Shown here: piece after piece, positions 43,767 to 52,747 of the stretch
How positions within the stretch are numbered: position 1 is the stretch's first letter
How the letters are laid out: each line of letters begins with the position of its first letter
NCBI GenBank assembly: GCA_900184925.1
Contig: FXYJ02000001.1
Location: forward strand, 434,001 to 498,000
Source: Ruminococcaceae bacterium HV4-5-B5C
Lineage (GTDB): Bacteria > Bacillota > Clostridia > Oscillospirales > Acutalibacteraceae
DNA length: 64,000 nt
Direction: 5' to 3'
Notes under the pieces: model-generated
What the model was told of the DNA's origin: nothing
Seen by the model: the letters and a program-made list of their open reading frames with translations, nothing else
Databases searched by the model: none
Position numbers and translations under genes: made by a program

Positions 43767-44674
43767 CGTTTCTGTTCAGCGGTCAGGGTGCGCAGTACAC
43801 CGGCATGGGCAGGCAGCTTTGCGAAGTTTCCGGTGCGGCGAAAGAAGTGTTCCGCCTTGCGGACTCCATCCGTCCGGGTACTTCGGCGCAATGCTTCGAA
43901 GCTTCGAAAGAGGAACTGTCGCAGACGGTCAACACACAGCCCTGTGTTTACTGTGTCGACCTTGCGGCGGCGGAGGCGCTCCGTGAAAGCGGCGTTTCCG
44001 TTGATGCTGCTGCGGGCTTTTCTCTCGGTGAAATTGCAGCTCTCACGTTTTCCGGTGTCTTTTCGCCGGAAGACGGCTTTTCGTTTGTCTGCACGCGCGG
44101 CCGCCTGATGGATGAAGCAGCCCGAAAAACGGGCGGCGGCATGGCCGCCGTTTTGAAGCTGACCAACGAAAAAGTCGGAGAGCTCTGCTCCCATTACAGC
44201 CGGATTTATCCGGTCAATTACAACTGCCCGGGTCAGGTAAGCGTAGCGGGTGACAAAGAGGAGCTTGACGCCTTTTGTAAAGAAGCGGCATCAGAGGGGG
44301 CGCGAATCGTTCCGCTTGCGGTCAGCGGAGCGTTCCATTCTCCGTTCATGGCAGAGGCCGGCGACCGTTTGCGGGAGACCGTTCAGTCCGTTGCACTTCA
44401 CGCGCCGAAGATTCCCGTCTACTCCGATTATACGGCTGTTCCATACGGTGCAGACCCGGAAACGGCCAGCGATAATATTGTAAAACAGGTGACCAATCCC
44501 GTGCGCTGGCAGAAAATTCTTGAGAACATGCGAGCGAACGGGTTCGATACCTTTGTTGAGGCGGGGCCGGGAAAAGTTCTCAGCGGCCTTGTGAAAAAGA
44601 CGCTTCCGGGCGTAAGAATCTATCACGTCGAGGACGCGGAGACGCTGAATCAGGCGGTAACCGATCTTCGGTAA
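43754..44674 (+). CDS. fabD: Malonyl-CoA:ACP transacylase
   Basis: 306 residues. FLFSGQGAQYTGMG, the nucleophile motif GFSLGEIAAL, CTRGRLMDEAA, and SGAFHSPFM with the catalytic His. It loads malonyl groups onto ACP. ATG 43754 lies within the fabK tail with GGGCGGTG upstream. Confidence 0.96.
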   Translation: MGKIAFLFSGQGAQYTGMGRQLCEVSGAAKEVFRLADSIRPGTSAQCFEASKEELSQTVNTQPCVYCVDLAAAEALRESGVSVDAAAGFSLGEIAALTFSGVFSPEDGFSFVCTRGRLMDEAARKTGGGMAAVLKLTNEKVGELCSHYSRIYPVNYNCPGQVSVAGDKEELDAFCKEAASEGARIVPLAVSGAFHSPFMAEAGDRLRETVQSVALHAPKIPVYSDYTAVPYGADPETASDNIVKQVTNPVRWQKILENMRANGFDTFVEAGPGKVLSGLVKKTLPGVRIYHVEDAETLNQAVTDLR

Positions 44675-44688
44675 GGGGGCAGAGAAGC

Positions 44689-45429
44689 ATGCTGAAAGGA
44701 AAAATCGCGATCGTCACGGGAGGGTCCCGGGGCATCGGGCGGGCGATTGCACTGAAATTTGCAGAAAACGGGGCGGACGTGGCCGTTGTTTACGCGGGCA
44801 ACAGTCAGGCGGCGGAGGAAACCTGTGCCGCCGCGGAAAGCTTTGGGGTGAAGTGTAAAGCCTACCGGTGTGATGTGGCCGACTTTGAGGCGACAAAAGC
44901 ACTCACTGCCGAAGTGCTCAAGGATTTCGGCAGAATCGACATTCTTGTCAATAACGCCGGCGTTACGCGCGACGGCCCTGTCGCCATGATGAAGGAACAG
45001 GATTTTGACACGGTGGTCGGCGTGAGCCTGAAGGGCGCATTTAATATGATCCGCCACTGCAGCCGTACCTTTATGCACCAGAAGAGCGGCAGAATTATCA
45101 GTCTCAGTTCCGTGGCGGGGCTTACCGGAAATCCGGGCCAGGCGAATTACTCCGCCGCAAAGGCCGGTATCGTGGGCCTGACGAAGTCTGCGGCCAAAGA
45201 GCTTGCGGGGCGCGGCGTCACCTGCAACGCCATCGCGCCTGGATTTATCGATACCGACATGACGAAGGAAATGACCGATAAGGCAAGGGAAGCGGTTGTC
45301 GGTGCGATTCCGCTCAAACGGACGGGTTCGCCGGAAGACATCGCCGCTCTCGCCGCTTTTCTTGCGGACGACGGCGCTTCCTACATTACCGGTGAAGTGA
45401 TCCGCGTGGACGGCGGGCTTTGCATTTAA
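44689..45429 (+). CDS. fabG: 3-oxoacyl-ACP reductase
   Basis: 246 residues. SDR motifs VTGGSRGIGRAIAL, NNAGVTRDG, SLSSVAGLTGNPGQANYSAAK with the YxxxK, and the end VDGGLCI. NADPH-dependent reduction step. GGGGGCAG upstream. Confidence 0.97.
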   Translation: MLKGKIAIVTGGSRGIGRAIALKFAENGADVAVVYAGNSQAAEETCAAAESFGVKCKAYRCDVADFEATKALTAEVLKDFGRIDILVNNAGVTRDGPVAMMKEQDFDTVVGVSLKGAFNMIRHCSRTFMHQKSGRIISLSSVAGLTGNPGQANYSAAKAGIVGLTKSAAKELAGRGVTCNAIAPGFIDTDMTKEMTDKAREAVVGAIPLKRTGSPEDIAALAAFLADDGASYITGEVIRVDGGLCI

Positions 45430-45454
45430 TTCATTTTTACAGCGGGAGGATACC

Positions 45455-46687
45455 ATGAGCAGAAGAGTTGTTATTACGGGTATGGGGGCCGTTACCCCGG
45501 TCGGGAACGATGTTCCCTCGTTCTGGGAAGGCCTTGTTTCCGGTAAAAACGGAATCGACTTTATCACGAGATATGACACGACTGATTACAAGGTAAAAGT
45601 CGCGGCGGAAGTAAAAGATTTTCACCCGGAAAAGTATATGGAAAAACCGCTGATCCGCAAGACGGATCTGTTCTGCCAGTTTGCCATGGCGGCAGCCGCC
45701 CAGGCAATGGAAGACAGCGGCATTGCCGGAAAGATTGAGCCGGAGCGCCTCGGGGTCTATGTGGGGTCCGGCATCGGCGGGATGTCCACTTTCATTGAGG
45801 AGTGCACGAAGCTCAATGCGCGCGGCCCGAAGCACATCTCTCCGTTTTTTATCCCGAAGCTGATTTCAAACATCGCTTCGGGTAATATTGCGATTGCGCA
45901 TCAGGCCAAAGGTCCCTCCATGAGCATCGTCACCGCCTGTTCCACCTCGGCCAATGCGGTGGGCGAGGCGTACCGCGCCATCCAGTACGGTTCGGCGGAC
46001 GCTATGATTGCCGGCGGCGCTGAAGCGGTGATCAACGGGCTGGCGATGGCCGGATTTACCAACCTGACGGCACTCTGCGAGTCAAACGATCCTCAGAACG
46101 CTTCCATGCCGTTTGATAAGCGCCGCAGCGGATTTGTCATGGGCGAGGGCGGCGCGATCCTTCTCCTTGAGGAATATGAACATGCTGTCTCCCGCGGAGC
46201 GAAAATCTATGGAGAAATCTGCGGTTACGCAAACACAAACGACGCGTACCACATGACGGCCCCGCATCCGGAAGGGGAGGGTGTTACGGAGGCCATCCGT
46301 CTTGCCGTGAAGGAAGCCGGCATCACACCCGAATCAAAGCTCTATATCAACGCGCACGGAACGAGCACCTCACTGAACGACAAGACCGAGACCATGGCGT
46401 TCAAAAAAGCGCTGGGGGAGCAGGCCCGCACTGCGCTTATCAGTTCCACAAAATCCATGACCGGGCATATGCTCGGAGCGACCGGCGCCGCCGAGGCGAT
46501 TGCATGTGTGCTTGCACTCAGAAACGGCATTGTCCCCCCGACAATCGGTTACAAAGAGCCTGACCCCGAGTGCGACCTTGACTATGTGCCGAACACGGCA
46601 CGTAAAGCCGACCTCGATTTTGCAATTTCAACGAACCTCGGGTTCGGCGGCCATAACGCCTGCCTTGTATTCCGCAGGGCAGACTGA
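45455..46687 (+). CDS. fabF: 3-oxoacyl-ACP synthase II
   Basis: 410 residues. RRVVITGMGAVTPVGND, active cysteine in SIVTACSTSANAVGEAY, the two histidines in NAHGTSTSLND and TGHMLGATGAAEAI, and NLGFGGHNACLVF. It elongates acyl-ACP. GCGGGAGG before the ATG. Confidence 0.98.
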   Translation: MSRRVVITGMGAVTPVGNDVPSFWEGLVSGKNGIDFITRYDTTDYKVKVAAEVKDFHPEKYMEKPLIRKTDLFCQFAMAAAAQAMEDSGIAGKIEPERLGVYVGSGIGGMSTFIEECTKLNARGPKHISPFFIPKLISNIASGNIAIAHQAKGPSMSIVTACSTSANAVGEAYRAIQYGSADAMIAGGAEAVINGLAMAGFTNLTALCESNDPQNASMPFDKRRSGFVMGEGGAILLLEEYEHAVSRGAKIYGEICGYANTNDAYHMTAPHPEGEGVTEAIRLAVKEAGITPESKLYINAHGTSTSLNDKTETMAFKKALGEQARTALISSTKSMTGHMLGATGAAEAIACVLALRNGIVPPTIGYKEPDPECDLDYVPNTARKADLDFAISTNLGFGGHNACLVFRRAD

Positions 46688-46730
46688 CCGGGAATCCGGA
46701 TCATGTGCAAGAAAGGAAAGGTCATCGTTT

Positions 46731-47171
46731 ATGAAGCTGGATGAAATCCGTTCTCTCGCCCAGATTATGCGAGAATCCGATTTGACGAGCCTCGAAGTCA
46801 GCGAGGGCGATTTGAAGGTAAGGCTTGAGAAAAAATCTCCGCCCCCGCCGCCCGCCGTATTAATTTCAGGCGGGGCCGCACCGGGGCCTGCGGCACAGCC
46901 GGCTGCGGAACCGGAGGCTCAGAAGCATGAAGATCATTTGAAAGAAATTAAAAGCCCCATGGTAGGTGTTTTCTACACCTCCTCTTCGCCGGAGAGCGAA
47001 CCCTTTGTTAAGGTGGGGAGCGCGGTGAAAAAGGGCGATGTTGTGTGCATCGTTGAAGCCATGAAGCTGCTGAATGAAATCAATGCGGATCAGGACGGCG
47101 AAGTCGCTGAAATCTGCGCCGAAAACGGGCAGGTCGTTGAATACGGCCAGACGCTTTTCCGCCTGCGCTGA
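46731..47171 (+). CDS. accB: Biotin carboxyl carrier protein
   Basis: 146 residues. A short N-terminal helix is followed by a Pro/Ala-rich linker (about 44-75) and the biotinyl domain with VEAMKLLNEI, whose Lys carries biotin. GAAAGGAAAGG before ATG 46731. The frame is open further upstream but outside the family length. Confidence 0.97.
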   Translation: MKLDEIRSLAQIMRESDLTSLEVSEGDLKVRLEKKSPPPPPAVLISGGAAPGPAAQPAAEPEAQKHEDHLKEIKSPMVGVFYTSSSPESEPFVKVGSAVKKGDVVCIVEAMKLLNEINADQDGEVAEICAENGQVVEYGQTLFRLR

Positions 47172-47247
47172 GCAGGAACGGACGGTTCCCACCCGCGCGG
47201 GCCGTCCGCGGCGCATGTAAATCTGCGCGGGAGAAACGGCGATTCCA

Positions 47248-47673
47248 ATGAACAGAGAGGAACTGAGGAAGGTCCTTCCACACCGTGAGCCGATGCTTCT
47301 GATTGACGAAGCCGAGCTTCGCGAAGAAAATCTGGCGGTGGGGAAATATACGGTTCGGGGCGACGAGTGGTTTTTACAGGGGCATTTCCCCGGGAATCCC
47401 ATCGTGCCCGGCGTGATTCAATGCGAGATGATTGCGCAGACTTGCTGCGTTCTTCTTGCCGATCAGGTCAAGGGGTGTCTGCCCCTTTTCGGCGGTCTCG
47501 ACAAAGTCCGCTTCAAGAATCAGGTGCACCCGGGCGACACGCTTGTACTGGAGTGCAGCATGGTCAAAAGCCGCCCTCCCTTTTATTTTGCAAAGGGCAA
47601 GGGGACGGTCAACGGAAAAACTGCGGTGAGCGCTGAGCTTTCGTTTGCGCTGATGCCGGAGGATAAGGGGTGA
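47248..47673 (+). CDS. fabZ: 3-hydroxyacyl-ACP dehydratase
   Basis: 141 residues. LPHREPMLLIDE, the catalytic region QGHFPGNPIVPGVIQCEM with His, and GGLDKVRFKNQVHPGD. Hot-dog fold dehydratase. The upstream 76-base gap after accB holds no terminator. The stop overlaps the accC start. Confidence 0.97.
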   Translation: MNREELRKVLPHREPMLLIDEAELREENLAVGKYTVRGDEWFLQGHFPGNPIVPGVIQCEMIAQTCCVLLADQVKGCLPLFGGLDKVRFKNQVHPGDTLVLECSMVKSRPPFYFAKGKGTVNGKTAVSAELSFALMPEDKG

Positions 47674-49025
47674 AAGCCTTGTTTTCAAAAATACTGATTG
47701 CGAACCGCGGTGAAATCGCGATCCGGATTATCCGTGCATGCAAGGAGATGGGCATTGCAACGGTGGCTGTTTATTCCGAAGCCGACCGTGATTCCCTCCA
47801 TGTAAGCCTTGCCGACGAAAGCGTCTGCATCGGCCCGGCGCAGCTGAAAGACAGCTACCTGAACATCGCGGCGATCATTACCGCGGCGGAGGTAACGGGT
47901 GCGGGTGCGATCCACCCCGGCTACGGACTGCTTTCGGAAAACACAAAGTTTGCGTCGCTCTGCGAAAAGTGCAATATCGCCTTCATCGGGCCTCCTTCTC
48001 AGGTGATTGCGAAAATGGGTGATAAGGACATGGCGCGCCGGACGATGAAGGCGGCCGGTGTTCCCGTCATCCCCGGCAGTGAGATGCTCGAGAATGAGGA
48101 ACAGGCGGCCGCGGAAGCCAAAAGAATCGGTCTGCCTCTGCTCATCAAGGCGAGAAGCGGCGGCGGGGGCAGCGGAATCCGTCTTGTCCGCACCATGGAG
48201 GAATTCCCCGGTGCGTTTCGCACGGCATCCGCCGAAGCCCGCATTGCATTTGGCGACGGAGCCGTCTATCTTGAAAAATACTTATTCCCGGCAAAGCATG
48301 TCGAAATGCAGCTGCTTTGTGATAATCAGGGCCATGCAGTCGTTCTCGGCGAGCGGGAATGCTCCGTGCAGCGCAAACACCAGAAGCTGCTGGAAGAAAG
48401 TCCGGCTCCGGCTCTTTCCGAGACTATGCGCACCGAAATGCAGCGCTGCGCCATCCTGGCGGCAAAGACGGCGGGGTATGTGAATGCAGGCACCGTCGAG
48501 TTTTTGGTGGACGATGACGGAAGCTTCTATTTTATGGAGATGAACACCCGTTTGCAGGTGGAGCACGCTGTCACCGAAATGGTGACGGGCATCGACCTTG
48601 TCAAATGGCAGATCCGTATTGCGGCGGGCCTTCCGCTGACGTTCAGCCAGAAAGACGTTGTGCCGTCCGGCAGTGCAATCGAATGCCGCATCAACGCGGA
48701 GAATCCGGCGCTGAATTATCGCCCGAGCAGCGGTAAGATCACGCTTCTGCACATCCCGGGAGGCCCCTGGGTGAGGTTCGATACGGCGCTGTTTCAGGGC
48801 TACCGGGTTCCGCCGTTCTATGATTCGCTGATCGGCAAACTGGTCGTCCATGCGCAGACGCGCGAGGAAGCAATCCGCAAAATGCAGGCCGCACTTTGCG
48901 AGCTTGTCATCTCGGGGATTGACACGAACACGGAGATGCACCGCAGGATTCTTTCTCACCCGGCGTTCCGGGCGGGAAGCTATCACACGGATTTTATGGA
49001 TCAGCTGGAGTGTGAAAAACATTGA
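47670..49025 (+). CDS. accC: Biotin carboxylase
   Basis: 451 residues. ILIANRGEIAIRIIRACKEM, ATP-grasp loop KARSGGGGSGIRLV, ERECSVQRKHQKL, FLEMNTRLQVEH-type stretch FMEMNTRLQVEHAVTE. It carboxylates biotin on AccB. GTG 47670 has GGAGG seven bases before it; TTG 47679 gives the commoner N terminus MFSKILIANRG and is an alternative. Confidence 0.97.
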   Translation: MKALFSKILIANRGEIAIRIIRACKEMGIATVAVYSEADRDSLHVSLADESVCIGPAQLKDSYLNIAAIITAAEVTGAGAIHPGYGLLSENTKFASLCEKCNIAFIGPPSQVIAKMGDKDMARRTMKAAGVPVIPGSEMLENEEQAAAEAKRIGLPLLIKARSGGGGSGIRLVRTMEEFPGAFRTASAEARIAFGDGAVYLEKYLFPAKHVEMQLLCDNQGHAVVLGERECSVQRKHQKLLEESPAPALSETMRTEMQRCAILAAKTAGYVNAGTVEFLVDDDGSFYFMEMNTRLQVEHAVTEMVTGIDLVKWQIRIAAGLPLTFSQKDVVPSGSAIECRINAENPALNYRPSSGKITLLHIPGGPWVRFDTALFQGYRVPPFYDSLIGKLVVHAQTREEAIRKMQAALCELVISGIDTNTEMHRRILSHPAFRAGSYHTDFMDQLECEKH

Positions 49026-49888
49026 AACTGCCAAAAAGTCTCTTTCAAAAGCCGGAGAATCCGCTCGAGTGGTTTGACAGCCGCAGTAAAAGCTCCATGC
49101 CGGACATCCCGGATCAGATGTGCATTTCCTGCTCGAAATGCAAAGCCATTCTCCTCACGGGTGACCTGAATGAGAACGACCGCGTCTGCCCGAAATGCGG
49201 GTATCATTTTCGCATGAACGCCCGCCAACGGATCGGGCTGATTACGGACGCGGATACGTTTCGGGAAATGGACCGTGACATGCGCTCCTCGAACCTGATC
49301 GGTTTTCCACACTATGATAAGAAGCTGTGGCATGCCCGTCTCGAAAGCGGGGAAAACGAGGCGGTTATCTGCGGCACGGCGGAAATTGGCGGAAATGCCT
49401 GCTGTATTTTCGTGATGGAGCCGTATTTCATGATGGGCAGTATGGGTACCGTGGTCGGCGAAAAAATCACGCGTCTGTTCGAGTACGCCACGGAGCACAG
49501 TATGCCCGTTGTCGGGTTTACCGTTTCCGGCGGCGCGAGGATGCAGGAGGGAATTCTCTCTCTGATGCAGATGGCGAAGACGAGCGCCGCGGTCAAGCAG
49601 CACAGCGACGCGGGCAATCTTTACACTGCAGTTCTGACCGATCCAACAACGGGAGGAGTAACCGCCAGTTTTGCCATGGAAGCGGATGTGATCCTTGCGG
49701 AGCCCGGTGCGCTGATCGGGTTTGCCGGGCCGCGCGTCATTGAGCAGACCATGCGCCAGAAGCTGCCGCCGAATTTCCAGCGCGCCGAATTCCTGCTGGA
49801 AAAAGGATTCGTTGACGAAATTGTTCCGCGTGCACAGCAGAAGGATTATCTTTCGCGTCTGCTGTCGCTTCATGAAAAGGAGGCCTGA
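49022..49888 (+). CDS. accD: Acetyl-CoA carboxylase carboxyltransferase, beta subunit
   Basis: 288 residues, TTG start overlapping accC. The N-terminal zinc ribbon is CISCSKC and CPKCGYHFRM. The crotonase fold shows GFTVSGGARMQEGI, LTDPTTGGVTASFAM and GFAGPRVIEQTM. With AccA it moves the carboxyl group to acetyl-CoA. Confidence 0.97.
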   Translation: MKLPKSLFQKPENPLEWFDSRSKSSMPDIPDQMCISCSKCKAILLTGDLNENDRVCPKCGYHFRMNARQRIGLITDADTFREMDRDMRSSNLIGFPHYDKKLWHARLESGENEAVICGTAEIGGNACCIFVMEPYFMMGSMGTVVGEKITRLFEYATEHSMPVVGFTVSGGARMQEGILSLMQMAKTSAAVKQHSDAGNLYTAVLTDPTTGGVTASFAMEADVILAEPGALIGFAGPRVIEQTMRQKLPPNFQRAEFLLEKGFVDEIVPRAQQKDYLSRLLSLHEKEA

Positions 49889-49891
49889 ACC

Positions 49892-50668
49892 ATGGAAGCT
49901 TACGAACGGCTGACGGCCGCCCGCGCCAAGGGCAGGCCTACAGGACTTTGCTATATCCGGAATATCTTTACGGATTTTGTGGAGATGCACGGAGACCGGC
50001 GCTTCGGTGACGACAAAGCAGTCGTCGCGGGAATCGCGCGTCTTTGCGGTATGCCGGTCACGGTGATTGCCCACGAAAAGGGCGACTCGGTCAAGGAAAA
50101 GGTATCGCGCAATTTTGGTTCCGCCCACCCGGAGGGATACCGGAAGGCTTTGCGCCAGATGAAGCTGGCCGAAAAGTTCGGCAGACCCGTCATCTGTTTT
50201 GTGGATACGGCGGGAGCGTTCTGCGGCATTTCGGCCGAAGAGCGCGGCGAGGGTCAGGCAATTGCGGAAAATCTCATGGAAATGATGACGCTGAAAACGC
50301 CGGTTATTTCCGTTTTCATCGGCGAAGGCGGAAGCGGCGGTGCGCTTGCCCTTGCGGTTGCCGATGAAGTCTGGATGCTCGAAAACGCCTGCTACTCGGT
50401 CATTTCCCCGGAAGGCTGCGCAAGCATTCTCTGGAAGGACAGCTCCAAGGTAAAGGAAGCGGCAGGCTGCCTGAAAATAACGGCGGAGGATCTGCTGAGC
50501 CTGCACGTTGTTGAAAGGATCATACCGGAGCCGGAACCGTTCGACGGCATCTATGAAATGCTCCAGTCGGAGCTTTCCCATGCCCTCCTTGAGAAGAAAG
50601 CGGAGGACCCGTCGGAACTTCTCCGCAAGCGGTACGACCGGTTCCGCAGGATTGGGGCAGGGGCTTAA
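49892..50668 (+). CDS. accA: Acetyl-CoA carboxylase carboxyltransferase, alpha subunit
   Basis: 258 residues. [49 protein letters not shown] and [23 protein letters not shown] before the ATG, two bases after accD. Last gene of the fab operon; a 21-pair terminator follows. Confidence 0.97.
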   Translation: MEAYERLTAARAKGRPTGLCYIRNIFTDFVEMHGDRRFGDDKAVVAGIARLCGMPVTVIAHEKGDSVKEKVSRNFGSAHPEGYRKALRQMKLAEKFGRPVICFVDTAGAFCGISAEERGEGQAIAENLMEMMTLKTPVISVFIGEGGSGGALALAVADEVWMLENACYSVISPEGCASILWKDSSKVKEAAGCLKITAEDLLSLHVVERIIPEPEPFDGIYEMLQSELSHALLEKKAEDPSELLRKRYDRFRRIGAGA

Positions 50669-50684
50669 TCCGTATTTATAATGC

Positions 50685-50733
50685 AAAAGCCCGGGCTAAC
50701 AGACAGGCTTTGTCTGTTAGCCCGGGCTTTTTT
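50685..50733 (+). terminator. Terminator of the fab-acc operon
   Basis: A perfect 21-base inverted repeat (50685-50705 with 50711-50731), loop GGCTT, and TTTTTT. Confidence 0.95.
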
Positions 50734-50804
50734 CTGCTGTGTTACGCCTACGGCAAAACTTTTGGCTCGGCTGTTCTGTTTCTGCAGTAAAAACGGGTGG
50801 AATA

Positions 50805-50813
50805 TGGTATAAT
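50805..50813 (+). promoter_or_regulatory. Extended -10 promoter of the HD-domain gene
   Basis: TGGTATAAT, a full extended -10 box, 28 bases before the gene start; the -35 is weak. Confidence 0.55.
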
Positions 50814-50840
50814 GCAATTATAAGTGAGGAGGAGGATTCC

Positions 50841-51428
50841 ATGGGATATCGCGAGGAGTTCGAAGCGATTTATCGGGAACATATTTCGCGCGCGGGTTCT
50901 GCAGAACTGCTGGCCTGGCTTCAGACAACAGATTTTTTTGTTGCTCCGGCAAGCACAAAGTTTCACTGCGCCTGCCTCGGCGGTCTAGTGCAGCACAGCG
51001 TGAGCGTATACCGCGTTATGCGGGAAAAACACTTCGACCCGGAACAGGACAGCGAGGAAAGCTTCGCCGTCTGCGCACTGCTGCATGATATCTGCAAGGC
51101 GCAGTTTTATAAAAAGGGATACCGCAACTATAAGAATGAGGAAACCGGACAGTGGGAGAAGCGGCTTTTCTATTCTATTGAGGACAGCTATCCGTTCGGT
51201 CACGGGGAAAAATCCGTTTTCCTCATCGAACGTTTCATGCGGCTGAAGGCGTCGGAGGCGATTGCAGTCCGGTGGCATATGGGCGGGTTTGACGAAGCGG
51301 CCCGCGGCGGAAGCTTTGCCGTCAGCCAGGCATATGAAAAGTACCCGCTTGCGGTTAAGCTGCACCTGGCCGATCTTGAGAGTACTTACCTCAGGGAAAA
51401 GGGAACTTCCGAAGTTCCGCATCCATAA
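50841..51428 (+). CDS. HD-domain phosphohydrolase-like protein
   Basis: 195 residues. An HD metal site is suggested by GLVQHSVSVYRVM, ALLHDICKAQF, HGEKS and RWHMGG, and LHLADLEST completes the fold. Family function is metal-dependent phosphohydrolysis; substrate unknown. AGGAGGAGG precedes ATG 50841. It is a single-gene unit between two terminators. Confidence 0.82.
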   Translation: MGYREEFEAIYREHISRAGSAELLAWLQTTDFFVAPASTKFHCACLGGLVQHSVSVYRVMREKHFDPEQDSEESFAVCALLHDICKAQFYKKGYRNYKNEETGQWEKRLFYSIEDSYPFGHGEKSVFLIERFMRLKASEAIAVRWHMGGFDEAARGGSFAVSQAYEKYPLAVKLHLADLESTYLREKGTSEVPHP

Positions 51429-51462
51429 CTTTCGACCCCGGTCTTCCGTAAGAAAGAAAAAA

Positions 51463-51499
51463 CGCGCTCCGCTGTTAAAACGGAGCGCGTAATTTTTTG
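51463..51499. terminator. Bidirectional terminator between converging genes
   Basis: ACGCGCTCCG and CGGAGCGCGT around a nine-base loop, with TTTTTT after it on the plus strand and A-rich sequence before it (TTTTT on the minus strand). Confidence 0.88.
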
Positions 51500-51503
51500 A
51501 GAA

Positions 51504-51770
51504 TCAGTCGCTGCTGAAGGGAAGAAGTGCAAGATGACGGGCGCGTTTAATCGCGATTGTCAGCTCGCGCTGATGATGCGCGCAGGTGCCGGTGACACGG
51601 CGGGGAAGAATCTTCGCGCGCTCGGAAATAAACCGGCGCAGCTTAGCGACGTCTTTGTAATCGATAACGTCGACTTTGTCAACGCAGAAGCTGCAGACTT
51701 TTCTGCGGCCCTTACGGCCTCCCGGACGGCGTTCGCCGCGCTCGGGCCGGTCGTTTCTATAATCAGCCAT
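51504..51770 (-). CDS. rpsR: 30S ribosomal protein S18
   Basis: 88 residues. A basic N terminus is followed by a zinc-type CSFCVDK and [23 protein letters not shown], so this is a zinc-binding version. It binds S6 on the 30S subunit. ATG 51770 has AAGGAG upstream; the longer frame start at 51788 does not. Confidence 0.97.
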   Translation of the reverse strand: MADYRNDRPERGERRPGGRKGRRKVCSFCVDKVDVIDYKDVAKLRRFISERAKILPRRVTGTCAHHQRELTIAIKRARHLALLPFSSD

Positions 51771-51813
51771 GAAAAACTCTCCTTTCACTTAAACAAATCA
51801 ACCGTTTTCTTAC

Positions 51814-52278
51814 TTAAAACGGCAAATCGTCGTCGGACGGAATCTCTTCAAACTCGTCCGCTTTTCCGCTCGAATAAGCGGGGGCCGGGCGTTCGCCGGG
51901 AGCAGCTGTGCGGCTCTCCGGCCGGTCGGCCGGGTGAGTGCCGCCGATTGCCGCATCGCGCTTCGGTTCGGCAAAATGGACGTTATCCGCGACGATCTCG
52001 AAAGCTTTGCGTTTGTTGCCTTCCTTGTCGGTATATGACCTTGTCTGAATCGCACCCTGAACAGCCGCAAGCTGGCCTTTTCGGAAATATTTGCAGACAA
52101 ACTCGGCGGTGTTCCGCCAGGCTACGATATCGACGAAATCCGTCTGGCGCTCCGCTCCGGACTTGACATATGAGCGGTCAACAGCCAGTGTGAAGCTTGT
52201 CACGGAAACACCGTTGGGCGTTTGCCTGAGCTCAGGATCCGCGACCAAACGTCCCATCAGAACAGCAACATTCAGCAT
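51814..52278 (-). CDS. ssb: Single-stranded DNA-binding protein
   Basis: 154 residues. An OB fold (VLMGRLVADPELRQTPNG, WRNTAEFVCKYF) is followed by a flexible Pro/Ala tail and the acidic interaction tip DDDLPF. Between rpsF and rpsR, the standard arrangement. Confidence 0.97.
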   Translation of the reverse strand: MLNVAVLMGRLVADPELRQTPNGVSVTSFTLAVDRSYVKSGAERQTDFVDIVAWRNTAEFVCKYFRKGQLAAVQGAIQTRSYTDKEGNKRKAFEIVADNVHFAEPKRDAAIGGTHPADRPESRTAAPGERPAPAYSSGKADEFEEIPSDDDLPF

Positions 52279-52285
52279 TTCAACG

Positions 52286-52624
52286 TCACGCTTCCTTTTT
52301 CTCTTCCGTCTTCGGTTTGCTGGGAGCTTCCTTTACCTTCTTAACAACCAACGAACGGAGAACACCGTCCGTAATGTTGTAGATTCGGTCGAGCTCGGCG
52401 GTAAACTCAGGAGAGCTAGTGAAATTGACCAGCGTGTAGTAGCCTTCTTCTTCTTTGTTGATCGGATAGGCGAGTCTGCGCTTGCCCCACTCGTCGACGC
52501 TGTCGACCGTGCCGTTTGCTGCGATCAGTTCCTTGAACTTTGTAACGGCGGCGGCGATGCCGTCTTCTCCGAGCTTTGTGGACAGGATGAACACTGTTTC
52601 ATAGGAATTCTTAATTTCGGGCAT
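52286..52624 (-). CDS. rpsF: 30S ribosomal protein S6
   Basis: 112 residues. YETVFILSTKLGEDG, WGKRRLAYPINKEEEGYYTLV and RSLVVKKVKE are typical. AAAGGAGGT before ATG. The tail is Lys/Glu-rich. Confidence 0.97.
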   Translation of the reverse strand: MPEIKNSYETVFILSTKLGEDGIAAAVTKFKELIAANGTVDSVDEWGKRRLAYPINKEEEGYYTLVNFTSSPEFTAELDRIYNITDGVLRSLVVKKVKEAPSKPKTEEKKEA

Positions 52625-52700
52625 TGATTTGCACCTCCTTTTGGACTTCAGGCCCCCGGTGAGTCGGGAGCAAGGATGGGACCCGTTTCAGGGTCACTAA
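52625..52700 (-). promoter_or_regulatory. rpsF 5' leader, possible S6:S18 autoregulatory hairpin
   Basis: The leader between promoter and rpsF has GACCC/GGGTC and a G/C-rich hairpin around CTCACCGGGGG, with a CCG triplet as in known S6:S18-binding motifs. The exact fold was not computed. Confidence 0.4.
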
Positions 52701-52703
52701 AAT

Positions 52704-52732
52704 ATTATATCAGCAGGAAAAACCCGCGTCAA
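52704..52732 (-). promoter_or_regulatory. Promoter of rpsF-ssb-rpsR
   Basis: Minus strand TTGACG, 17 bases, TATAAT: near-perfect sigma-A consensus. Confidence 0.9.
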
Positions 52733-52747
52733 GACAAATTTTTCGGT

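Noticed and set aside
49001-50686. 561-codon open frame on the minus strand
   Set aside because: It is antisense to accD and accA, which have full motif support; long antisense frames are expected in GC-rich genes.
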